Assembly: GCF_029227915.1 (NCBI RefSeq)
Contig: NC_079876.1
Coordinates: 39,539,828-39,603,827, forward strand
Source: Hydractinia symbiolongicarpus
Lineage: Eukaryota; Cnidaria; Hydrozoa; Anthoathecata; Hydractiniidae
DNA length: 64,000 bases
Direction of reading: 5' to 3'
Both the position numbers and the translations under genes were made by a program. The notes under the pieces are model-generated. The model did no database searches and had not been told where the DNA came from. It saw only the letters and a list, made by a program, of their open reading frames with translations. Shown piece after piece: positions 24,450-36,133 of the stretch. Numbering within the stretch: position 1 is the stretch's first letter; each line of letters opens with the position of its first letter.

Positions 24450-24577
24450 GTAAACTCATTTCCCGAACGATTTTTTAAATTATTATTTCACCACTAAACC
24501 CCATGAGACTTGTAGTTTTTAAAAATGTTTTCATTTTTGATGAGACGCTGAATAAAAGAAATTTAATTGCCGGCAAA

Positions 24578-26700
24578 GGAACACCCGCGACTTTCCGTAA
24601 ATCCCGGACTCGGCCCGTATAGTCAAAAGTATACAAAGAAAGTACCCAGGGAGTAAAGTCATTTCCCGAACGATTTTTTATATTAATTTTTACCACTAAA
24701 ACGCATGAGACTTGTAGTTTTCAGAAAAGTTTTCATTTTTGATGAGACGCTTAATGAAAGAAGTTTAATCGCCGGCAAACGAAAACCCGCGATTTCCCGT
24801 AAATCCCGGGCTTGGCCCGTATAGTCAAAAGTATACAAAGATAGTACCCAGGGAGTAAACTCATTTCCCGAACGATTTTTTAATTTATTTTTTCACCACT
24901 AAAACGCATGAGACTTGTAGTTTTTAAAACTTTTTCATTTTTGATGAGACGCTGAATAAAAGAAGTTTAATCGCCGGCAAACGAAAACCCGCGATTTCCC
25001 GTAAATCCCGGACTAGGCCCGTATAGTCAAAAGCATACAAAGAAAGTACCCAGGGTGTAAACTCATTTCCCGAACGATTTTTTAATTTATTTTTTCATCA
25101 CTAAAACGCATGAGACTTGTAGTTTTCAAAAATGTTTTCATTTTTGATGAGACGCTGAATAAAAGAAGTTTAATCGCCGGCAAACGAAAACCCGCGACTT
25201 TCCGTAAATCCCGGACTCGGCCCGTATAGTCAAAAGTATACAAAGAAAGTACCCAGGGAGTAAACTCATTTCCCAAACGATTTTTTAAATTATTTTTTCA
25301 CCACTAAAACGCATGAGACTTGTAAATTTCAAAAATGTTTTCATTTTTGATGAGACGCTGAATAAAAGAAGTTTAATCGCCGGCAAACAAAAACCTGCGA
25401 TTTCCCGTAAATCCCGGACTCGGCCCGTATAGTCAAAAGTATACAAAGAAAGTACCCGGGGTGTAAACTCATTTCCCGAACGATTTTTTAAATTATTATT
25501 TCACCACTAAACCCCATGAGACTTGTAGTTTTTCAAAATGTTTTCATTTTTGATGAGACGCTGAATAAAAGAAATTTAATTGCCGGCAAAAGAAAACCCG
25601 CGACTTCCCGTAAATCCCGGACTCGGCCCGTATAGTCAAAAGTATACAAAGAAAGTACCCAGGGAGTAAACTCATTTCCCGAACGATTTTTTAAATTAAT
25701 TTTTACCACTAAAACGCATGAGACTTGTAGTTTTCAGAAATGTTTTCATTTTTGATGAGACGCTTAATGAAAAAAGTTTAATCGCCGGCAAACGAAAACC
25801 CGCGATTTCCCGTAAATCCCGGGCTTGGCCCGTATAGTCAAATGTATACAAAGATAGTACCCAGGGAGTAAACTCACTTCCCGAACGATTTTTTAATTTA
25901 TTTTTTCACCACTAAAACGCATGAGACTTGTAGTTTTTAAAAATTTTTCATTTTTGATGAGACGCTGAATAAAAGAAGTTTAATCGCCGGCAAACGAAAA
26001 CCCGCGATTTCCCGTAAATCCCGGACTCGGCCCGTATAGTCAAAAGTATACAAAGAAAGTACCCAGGGAGTAAACTCATTTCCCGAACGATTCTTTAAAT
26101 TATTTTTTCACCACTAAAACGCATGAGACTTGTAATTTTTAAAAATGTTTTCATTTTTGATGAGAGGCTGAATAAAAGAAGTTTAATCGCCGGCAAACGA
26201 AAACCTGCGATTTCCCGTAAATCCCGGACTCGGCCCGTATAGTCAAAAGTATACAAAGAAAGTACCCAGGGTGTAAACTCATTTCCTGAACGATTTTTTA
26301 AAATATTATTTCACCACTAAAGCCCATGAGACTTGTAGTATTTAAAAATATTTTCATTTTTGATGAGACGCTGAATAAAAGAAGTTTAATCGCCGGCAAA
26401 CGAAAACCCGCGACTTCCCGTAAATCCCGGACTCGGCCCGTATAGTCAAAAGTATACAAAGAAAGTACCCAGGGAGTAAACTCATTTCCCGAACGATTTT
26501 TTAATTTTTTTTTTCACCACTAAAACGCATGAGACTTGTAGTTTTCAAAAATGTTTTCATTTTTGATGAGACGCTTAATGAAAGAGGTTTAATCGCCGGC
26601 AAACGAAAACCCGCGATTTCCCGTAAATCCCGGGCTTGGCCCGTATAGTCGAATGTATACAAAGAAAGTACCCTGTGAGTAAACTCATTTCCAGAACGAT
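24578..26700. repeat. Tetramer-family satellite, right irregular part
   Basis: The four monomer types of the preceding HOR continue but with extra substitutions and changed spacing. CCACTAAACCCC at 24491 is followed by the next at 25504, 1,013 bp later (five monomers). By 26.3 kb, TAGTATTTAAAAATATTTTC appears, a marker that dominates 32-36 kb. No non-satellite sequence. Confidence 0.82.
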
Positions 26701-28514
26701 TTTTTAAATTATTTTTTCACCACTAAAACGCATAAGACTTGTAGTTTTCAAATATGTTTTCATTTCTGATGAAACGCTGATTAAAAGAAGTTTAATCGCC
26801 GGCAAACGAAAACCCGCGATTTCCCGTAAATCCCGGGCTTGGCCCGTATAGTCAAAAGTATACAAAGATAGTACCCAGGGAGTAAACTCAATTCCCGAAC
26901 AATTTTTTAATTTATTTTTTCACCACTAAAACGCATGAGACTTGTAGTTTTTAAAAATGTTTTCATTTTTGATGAGACGCTGAATAAACGAAGTTTAATC
27001 GCCGGCAAACGAAAACCCGCGATTTGCCGTAAATCCCGGACTCGGCCCGTATTGTCAAAAGTATAAAAAGAAAGTACCCAGGGAGTAAACTCATTTCCCG
27101 AACGATTTTTTAAATTATTTTTTCACCACTAAAACGCATGAGACTTGTAATTTTCAAAAATGTTTTCATTTTTGATGAGACGCTGAATAAAAGAAGTTTA
27201 ATCGCCGGCAAACGAAAACCTGCGATTTCCCGTAAATCCCGGACTCGGCCCGTATAGTCAAAAGTATACAAAGAAAGTACCCGGGGTGTAAACTCATTTC
27301 CCGAACGATTTTTTAAATTATTTTTCACCACTAAAACGCATAAGACTTGTAGTTTTCAAATATGTTTTTATTTCTGATGAGACGCTGAATAAAAGAAGTT
27401 TAATCGCCGGCAAACGAAAACCCGCGATTTCCCGTAAATCCCGGACTCGGCCCGTATAGTCAAAAGTATAAAAAGAAAGTACCCAGGGAGTAAACTCATT
27501 TCCCGAACGATTTTTTAAATTATTTTTTTTACCACTAAAACGCATGAGACTTGTAATTTTCAAAAATGTTTTCATTTTTGATGAGACGCTGAATAAAAGA
27601 AGTTTAATCGCCGGCAAACGAAAACCTGCGATTTCCCGTAAATCCCGGACTCGGCCCGTATAGTCAAAAGTATACAAAGAAAGTACCCGGGGTGTAAACT
27701 CATTTCCCGAACGATTTTTTAAATTATTTTTTCACCACTAAAACGCATAAGACTTGTAGTTTTCAAATATGTTTTCATTTCTGATGAGACGCTGAATAAA
27801 AGAAGTTTAATCGCCGGCAAACCAAAACCTGCGATTTCCCGTAAATCCCGGACTCGGCCCGTATAGTCAAAAGTATACAAAGAAAGTACCCGGGGTGTAA
27901 ACTAATTTCCCGAACGATTTTTTAAATTATTTTTTCACCACTAAAACGAATAAGACTTGTAGTTTTCAAATATGTTTTCATTTCTGATGAAACGTTGAAT
28001 AAAAGAGGTTTAATCACCGGAAAACCAAAACCTGCGATTTCCCGTAAATCCCGGACTCGGCCCGTATAGTCAAAAGTATACAAAGAAAGTACCCAGGGAG
28101 TAAACTAATTTCCCAAACGAGTTTTTAAATTATTATTTCACCACTAAAGCCCATGAGACTTGTAGTTTTTAAAAATGTTTTCATTTTTGATGAGACGCTG
28201 AATAAAAGAAGTTTAATCGCCGGCAAACGAAAACCCGCGATTTCCCGTAAATCCCGGACTCGGCCCGTATAGTCAAAAGTATAAGAAGAAAGTACCCAGG
28301 GAGTAAACTCATTTCCCGAACGATTTTTTAAATTATTTTTTCACCACTAAAACGCATAAGACTTGTAGTTTTCAAATATGTTTTCATTTCTGATGAGACG
28401 CTGAATAAAAGAAGTTTAATCGCCGGCAAACCAAAACCTGCGATTTCCCGTAAATCCCGGACTCGGCCCGTATAGTCAAAAGTATACAAAGAAAGTACCC
28501 GGGGTGTAAACTCA
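26701..28514. repeat. Start of ATAAGAC/CAAATATG family with 609-bp trimer
   Basis: Monomers carrying CATAAGACTTG, TTTTCAAATATG and TTTCTGATGA become frequent. GATGAAACGTTGAAT at 27986 and 28595 marks a 609-bp (three-monomer) duplication covering roughly 27730-28320 and 28340-28930. Several monomers here have a shortened T-tract (TTATTTTTCACC), which brings some unit lengths to multiples of three and lengthens chance open frames. Confidence 0.8.
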
Positions 28515-29933
28515 TTTCCCGAACGATTTTTTAAATTATTTTTTCACCACTAAAACGAATAAGACTTGTAGTTTTCAAATATGTTTTCATTTCTGATGAA
28601 ACGTTGAATAAAAGAAGTTTAATCACCGGAAAACCAAAACCTGCGATTTCCCGTAAATCCCGGACTCGGCCCGTATAGTCAAAAGTATACAAAGAAAGTA
28701 CCCAGGGAGTAAACTAATTTCCCAAACGAGTTTTTAAATTATTATTTCACCACTAAAGCCCATGAGACTTGTAGTTTTTAAAAATGTTTTCATTTTTGAT
28801 GAGACGCTGAATAAAAGAAGTTTAATCGCCGGCAAACGAAAACCCGCGATTTCCCGTAAATCCCGGACTCGGCCCGTATAGTCAAAAGTATAAGAAGAAA
28901 GTACCCAGGGAGTAAACTCATTTCCCGAACGATTCTTTAAATTATTTTTTCACCACTAAAACGCATGAGACTTGTAATTTTCAAAAATGTTTTCATTTTT
29001 GATGAGACGCTGAATAAAAGAAGTTTAATCGCCGGCAAACGAAAACCTGCGATTTCCCGTAAATCCCGGACTCGGCCCGTATAGTCAAAAGTATACAAAG
29101 AAAGTACCCGGGGTGTAAACTCATTTCCCGAACGATTTTTTAAATTATTTTTCACCACTAAAACGCATAAGACTTGTAGTTTTCAAATATGTTTTCATTT
29201 CTGATGAGACGCTGAATAAAAGAAGTTCAATCGCCGGCAAACGAAAACCCGCGATTTCCCGTAAATTCCGGACTCGGCCCGTATAGTCAAAAGTATACAA
29301 AGAAAGTACCCAGGGAGTAAACTAATTTCCCAAACGAGTTTTTAAATTATTATTTCACCACTAAATCCCATGAGACTTGTAGTTTTTAAAAATGTTTTCA
29401 TTTTTGATGAGACGCTGAATAAAAGAAGTTTAATCGCCGGCAAACGAAAACCCGCGATTTCCCGTAAATCCCGGACTCGGCCCGTATAGTCAAAAGTATA
29501 AAAAGAAAGTACCCAGGGAGTAAACTCATTTCCCGAACGATTTTTTAAATTATTTTTTCACCACTAAAACGCATGAGACTTGTAATTTTCAAAAATGTTT
29601 TCATTTTTGATGAGACGCTGAATAAAAGAAGTTTAATCGCCGGCAAACGAAAACCTGCAATTTCCCGTAAATCCCGGACTCGGCCCGTATAGTCAAAAGT
29701 ATACAAAGAAAGTACCCGGGGTGTAAACTCATTTCCCGAACGATTTTTTAAATTATTTTTCACCACTAAAACGCATAAGACTTGTAGTTTTCAAATATGT
29801 TTTCATTTCTGATGAGACGCTGAATAAAAGAAGTTCAATCGCCGGCAAACGAAAACCCGCGATTTCCCGTAAATTCCGGACTCGGCCCGTATAGTCAAAA
29901 GTATACAAAGAAAGTACCCAGGGAGTAAACTAA
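28515..29933. repeat. 1,419-bp heptamer HOR, copy 1
   Basis: Matches the following block at 1,419 bp: GATGAAACGTTG at 28595 and 30014, AGTTCAATCGCC at 29226 and 30645 and again at 29834 and 31253. Internally the unit is a 3-mer plus a 4-mer (AGTTCAATCGCC spacing 608 then 811 bp). The shared run continues to about 30361 in the first copy and 31780 in the second. Confidence 0.85.
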
Positions 29934-31780
29934 TTTCCCGAACGATTTTTTAAATTATTTTTTCACCACTAAAACGAATAAGACTTGTAGTTTTCAAATA
30001 TGTTTTCATTTCTGATGAAACGTTGAATAAAAGAAGTTTAATCACCGGAAAACCAAAACCTGCGATTTCCCGTAAATCCCGGACTCGGCCCGTATAGTCA
30101 AAAGTATACAAAGAAAGTACCCAGGGAGTAAACTAATTTCCCAAACGAGTTTTTAAATTATTATTTCACCACTAAAGCCCATGAGACTTGTAGTTTTTAA
30201 AAATGTTTTCATTTTTGATGAGACGCTGAATAAAAGAAGTTTAATCGCCGGCAAACGAAAACCCGCGATTTCCCGTAAATCCCGGACTCGGCCCGTATAG
30301 TCAAAAGTATAAGAAGAAAGTACCCAGGGAGTAAACTCATTTCCCGAACGATTCTTTAAATTATTTTTTCACCACTAAAACGCATGAGACTTGTAATTTT
30401 CAAAAATGTTTTCATTTTTGATGAGACGCTGAATAAAAGAAGTTTAATCGCCGGCAAACAAAAACCTGCGATTTCCCGTAAATCCCGGACTCGGCCCGTA
30501 TAGTCAAAAGTATACAAAGAAAGTACCCGGGGTGTAAACTCATTTCCCGAACGATTTTTTAAATTATTTTTCACCACTAAAACGCATAAGACTTGTAGTT
30601 TTCAAATATGTTTTCATTTCTGATGAGACGCTGAATAAAAGAAGTTCAATCGCCGGCAAACGAAAACCCGCGATTTCCCGTAAATTCCGGACTCGGCCCG
30701 TATAGTCAAAAGTATACAAAGAAAGTACCCAGGGAGTAAATTAATTTCCCAAACGAGTTTTTAAATTATTATTTCACCACTAAATCCCATGAGACTTGTA
30801 GTTTTTAAAAATGTTTTCATTTTTGATGAGACGCTGAATAAAAGAAGTTTAATCGCCGGCAAACGAAAACCCGCGATTTCCCGTAAATCCCGGACTCGGC
30901 CCGTATAGTCAAAAGTATAAAAAGAAAGTACCCAGGGAGTAAACTCATTTCCCGAACGATTTTTTAAATTATTTTTTCACCACTAAAACGCATGAGACTT
31001 GTGATTTTCAAAAATGTTTTCATTTTTGATGAGACGCTGAATAAAAGAAGTTTAATCGCCGGCAAACGAAAACCTGCAATTTCCCGTAAATCCCGGACTC
31101 GGCCCGTATAGTCAAAAGTATACAAAGAAAGTACCCGGGGTGTAAACTCATTTCCCGAACGATTTTTTAAATTATTTTTCACCACTAAAACGCATAAGAC
31201 TTGTAGTTTTCAAATATGTTTTCATTTCTGATGAGACGCTGAATAAAAGAAGTTCAATCGCCGGCAAACGAAAACCCGCGATTTCCCGTAAATTCCGGAC
31301 TCGGCCCGTATAGTCAAAAGTATACAAAGAAAGTACCCAGGGAGTAAACTAATTTCCCAAACGAGTTTTTAAATTATTATTTCACCACTAAATCCCATGA
31401 GACTTGTAGTTTTTAAAAATGTTTTCATTTTTGATGAGACGCTGAATAAAAGAAGTTTAATCGCCGGCAAACGAAAACCCGCGATTTCCCGTAAATCCCG
31501 GACTCGGCCCGTATAGTCAAAAGTATAAAAAGAAAGTACCCAGGGAGTAAACTCATTTCCCGAACGATTTTTTAAATTATTTTTTTACCACTAAAACGCA
31601 TGAGACTTGTAATTTTCAAAAATGTTTTCATTTTTGATGAGACGCTGAATAAAAGAAGTTTAATCGCCGGCAAACGAAAACCTGCAATTTCCCGTAAATC
31701 CCGGACTCGGCCCGTATAGTCAAAAGTATACAAAGAAAGTACCCGGGGTGTAAACTCATTTCCCGAACGATTTTTTAAAT
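29934..31780. repeat. 1,419-bp heptamer HOR, copy 2
   Basis: Second copy of the heptamer plus a partial third. The few differences include GTGATTTTC near 31000 where the other copies have GTAATTTTC, and a TTTTTTTACCAC tract near 31580. After about 31781 it changes to the ACCCCATAAG monomer type. Confidence 0.84.
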
Positions 31781-32079
31781 TATTATTTCACCACTAAACC
31801 CCATAAGACTTGTAGTTTTTAAAAATGTTTTCATTTTTGATGAGACGCTTAATGAAAGAAATTTAATTGCCGGCAAAGGAAAACCCGCGATTTCCCGTAA
31901 ATCCCGGACTCGGCCCGTATAGTCAAAAGTATACAAAGAAAGTACCCAGGGAGTAAACTCATTTCCCGAACGATTTTTTAAATTAATTTTTACCACTAAA
32001 ACGCATGAGACTTGTAGTTTTCAGAAATGTTTTCATTTTTGATGAGACGCTTAATGAAAGAAGTTTAATCGCCGGCAAA
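31781..32079. repeat. Linker monomers (ACCCCATAAG type)
   Basis: One and a half monomers with ACCCCATAAGAC, CTTAATGAAAGAAATTTAATTG and then TTAATTTTTACCAC. The same ordered monomer pair occurs at about 42.95 kb and 58.56 kb, each time at the transition between the ATAAGAC family and the TAGTATTTAA family. Confidence 0.82.
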
Positions 32080-34106
32080 CGAAAACCTGCGATTTCCCGT
32101 AAACCCCGGACTCGGCCCGTATAGTCAAAAGTATACAAAGAAAGTACCCAGGGTGTAAACTCATTTCCTGAACGATTTTTTAAATTATTATTTCACCACT
32201 AAAGCCCATGAGACTTGTAGTATTTAAAAATATTTTCATTTTTGATGAGACGCTGAATAAAAGAAGTTTAATCGGCGGCAAACGAAAACCCGCGACTTCC
32301 CGTAAATCCCGGACTCGGCCCGTATAGTCAAAAGTATACAAAGAAAGTACCCAGGGAGTAAATTCATTTCCCGAACGATTTTTTAAATTATTTTTTCACC
32401 ACTAAAACGCATGAGACTTGTAATTTTCAAAAATGTTTTCATTATTGATGAGACGCTGAATAAAAGAAGTTTAATTGCCGGCAAAGGAAAACCCGCGACT
32501 TCCCGTAAATCCTGGACTCGGCCCGTATAGTCAAAAGTATACAAAGAAAGTACCCAGGGTGTAAACTCATTTCCTGAACGATTTTTTAAATTATTATTTC
32601 ACCACTAAAGCCCATGAGACTTGTAGTATTTAAAAATATTTTCATTTTTGATGAGACGCTGAATAAAAGAAGTTTAATCGCCGGCAAACGAAAACCCGCG
32701 ACTTCCCGTAAATCCCGGACTCGGCCCGTATAGTCAAAAGTATACAAAGAAAGTACCCAGGGAGTAAATTCATTTCCCGAACGATTTTTTAAATTATTTT
32801 TTCACCACTAAAACGCATGAGACTTGTAATTTTCAAAAATGTTTTCATTATTGATGAGACGCTGAATAAAAGAAGTTTAATTGCCGGCAAAGGAAAACCC
32901 GCGACTTCCCGTAAATCCTGGACTCGGCCCGTATAGTCAAAAGTATACAAAGAAAGTACCCAGGGTGTAAACTCATTTCCTGAACGATTTTTTAAATTAT
33001 TATTTCACCACTAAAGCCCATGAGACTTGTAGTATTTAAAAATATTTTCATTTTTGATGAGACGCTGAATAAAAGAAGTTTAATCGCCGGCAAACGAAAA
33101 CCCGCGACTTCCCGTAAATCCCGGACTCGGCCCGTATAGTCAAAAGTATACAAAGAAAGTACCCAGGGAGTAAATTCATTTCCCGAACGATTTTTTAAAT
33201 TATTTTTTCACCACTAAAACGCATGAGACTTGTAATTTTCAAAAATGTTTTCATTATTGATGAGACGCTGAATAAAAGAAGTTTAATTGCCGGCAAAGGA
33301 AAACCCGCGACTTCCCGTAAATCCTGGACTCGGCCCGTATAGTCAAAAGTATACAAAGAAAGTACCCAGGGAGTAAACTCATTTCCCGAACGATTTTTTA
33401 AATTAATTTTTGCCACTAAAACGCATGAGACTTGTAGTATTTAAAAATATTTTCATTTTTGATGAGACGCTGAATAAAAGAAGTTTAATCGCCGGCAAAC
33501 GAAAACCCGCGACTTCCCGTAAATCCCGGACTCGGCCCGTATAGTCAAAAGTATACAAAGAAAGTACCCAGGGAGTAAACTCATTTCCCGAACGATTTTT
33601 TAAATTAGTTTTTCACCACTAAAACGCATGAGACTTGTAATTTTCAAAAATGTTTTCATTATTGATGAGACGCTGAATAAAAGAAGTTTAATTGCCGGCA
33701 AAGGAAAACCCGCGACTTCCCGTAAATCCTGGACTCGGCCCGTATAGTCAAAAGTATACAAAGAAAGTACCCAGGGAGTAAACTCATTTCCCGAACGATT
33801 TTTTAAATTAATTTTTGCCACTAAAACGCATGAGACTTGTAGTTTTCAGAAATGTTTTCATTTTTGATGAGACGCTTAATGAAAGTGGTTTAATCGCCGG
33901 CAAACGAAAACTGCGATTTCCCGTAAATCCCGGGCTTGGCCCGTATAGTCGAATGTATGCAAAGAAAGTACCCTGTGAGTAAACTCATTTCCGAAACGAG
34001 TTTTTAAATTATCTTTTCACCACTAAAACGCATGAGACTTGCAGTTTTCAAAAATGTTTTCATTTTTGATGAGACGCTTAATAAAAGAGGTTTAATCGCC
34101 GGCAAA
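32080..34106. repeat. 2,027-bp decamer HOR, copy 1, built from dimers
   Basis: TAGTATTTAAAAATATTTTC occurs at 32218, 32624, 33030 and 33435, a dimer period of 405-406 bp; the alternate monomers carry GTAATTTTC and TCATTATTGATG. This run is followed by CAGAAATG and GACTTGCAG monomers. The whole ten-monomer block repeats 2,027 bp later (32218 to 34245; 33435 to 35462). Confidence 0.88.
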
Positions 34107-36133
34107 CGAAAACCTGCGATTTCCCGTAAACCCCGGACTCGGCCCGTATAGTCAAAAGTATACAAAGAAAGTACCCAGGGTGTAAACTCATTTCCTGAAC
34201 GATTTTTTAAATTATTATTTCACCACTAAAGCCCATGAGACTTGTAGTATTTAAAAATATTTTCATTTTTGATGAGACGCTGAATAAAAGAAGTTTAATC
34301 GGCGGCAAACGAAAACCCGCGACTTCCCGTAAATCCCGGACTCGGCCCGTATAATCAAAAGTATACAAAGAAAGTACCCAGGGAGTAAATTCATTTCCCG
34401 AACGATTTTTTAAATTATTTTTTCACCACTAAAACGCATGAGACTTGTAATTTTCAAAAATGTTTTCATTATTGATGAGACGCTGAATAAAAGAAGTTTA
34501 ATTGCCGGCAAAGGAAAACCCGCGACTTCCCGTAAATCCTGGACTCGGCCCGTATAGTCAAAAGTATACAAAGAAAGTACCCAGGGTGTAAACTCATTTC
34601 CTGAACGATTTTTTAAATTATTATTTCACCACTAAAGCCCATGAGACTTGTAGTATTTAAAAATATTTTCATTTTTGATGAGACGCTGAATAAAAGAAGT
34701 TTAATCGCCGGCAAACGAAAACCCGCGACTTCCCGTAAATCCCGGACTCGGCCCGTATAGTCAAAAGTATACAAAGAAAGTACCCAGGGAGTAAATTCAT
34801 TTCCCGAACGATTTTTTAAATTATTTTTTCACCACTAAAACGCATGAGACTTGTAATTTTCAAAAATGTTTTCATTATTGATGAGACGCTGAATAAAAGA
34901 AGTTTAATTGCCGGCAAAGGAAAACCCGCGACTTCCCGTAAATCCTGGACTCGGCCCGTATAGTCAAAAGTATACAAAGAAAGTACCCAGGGAGTAAACT
35001 CATTTCCCAAACGATTTTTTAAATTATTATTTCACCACTAAAGCCCATGAGACTTGTAGTATTTAAAAATATTTTCATTTTTGATGAGACGCTGAATAAA
35101 AGAAGTTTAATCGCCGGCAAACGAAAACCCGCGACTTCCCGTAAATCCCGGACTCGGCCCGTATAGTCAAAAGTATACAAAGAAAGTACCCAGGGAGTAA
35201 ATTCATTTCCCGAACGATTTTTTAAATTATTTTTTCACCACTAAAACGCATGAGACTTGTAATTTTCAAAAATGTTTTCATTATTGATGAGACGCTGAAT
35301 AAAAGAAGTTTAATTGCCGGCAAAGGAAAACCCGCGACTTCCCGTAAATCCTGGACTCGGCCCGTATAGTCAAAAGTATACAAAGAAAGTACCCAGGGAG
35401 TAAACTCATTTCCCGAACGATTTTTTAAATTAATTTTTGCCACTAAAACGCATGAGACTTGTAGTATTTAAAAATATTTTCATTTTTGATGAGACGCTGA
35501 ATAAAAGAAGTTTAATCGCCGGCAAACGAAAACCCGCGACTTCCCGTAAATCCCGGACTCGGCCCGTATAGTCAAAAGTATACAAAGAAAGTACCCAGGG
35601 AGTAAACTCATTTCCCGAACGATTTTTTAAATTAGTTTTTCACCACTAAAACGCATGAGACTTGTAATTTTCAAAAATGTTTTCATTATTGATGAGACGC
35701 TGAATAAAAGAAGTTTAATTGCCGGCAAAGGAAAACCCGCGACTTCCCGTAAATCCTGGACTCGGCCCGTATAGTCAAAAGTATACAAAGAAAGTACCCA
35801 GGGAGTAAACTCATTTCCCGAACGATTTTTTAAATTAATTTTTGCCACTAAAACGCATGAGACTTGTAGTTTTCAGAAATGTTTTCATTTTTGATGAGAC
35901 GCTTAATGAAAGTGGTTTAATCGCCGGCAAACGAAAACTGCGATTTCCCGTAAATCCCGGGCTTGGCCCGTATAGTCGAATGTATGCAAAGAAAGTACCC
36001 TGTGAGTAAACTCATTTCCGAAACGAGTTTTTAAATTATCTTTTCACCACTAAAACGCATGAGACTTGCAGTTTTCAAAAATGTTTTCATTTTTGATGAG
36101 ACGCTTAATAAAAGAGGTTTAATCGCCGGCAAA
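34107..36133. repeat. 2,027-bp decamer HOR, copy 2
   Basis: Direct copy of the preceding block. I noted only a few differences, including CCCGTATAATC near 34350 and CCCAGGGAGTAAACTCATTTCCCAAACG near 34987 in place of a CCCAGGGTGTAAAC and TTTCCTGAACG form. The shared odd base ATCGGCGGC (32274 and 34301) confirms common descent. Identity stops near 36134 at AACGGAATCCC. Confidence 0.88.

Noticed and set aside
21210-24577. Treating the perfect 1,620-bp duplication as certain biology
   Set aside because: Identical tandem copies in satellites can be produced by assembly. Without read data it is kept as a finding with that caveat, not as a proven event.
27318-27677. 119-codon minus-strand frame spanning two monomers
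   Set aside because: It exists only because a shortened T-tract brings one monomer to a length divisible by three. The product is two copies of the same satellite translation joined together.
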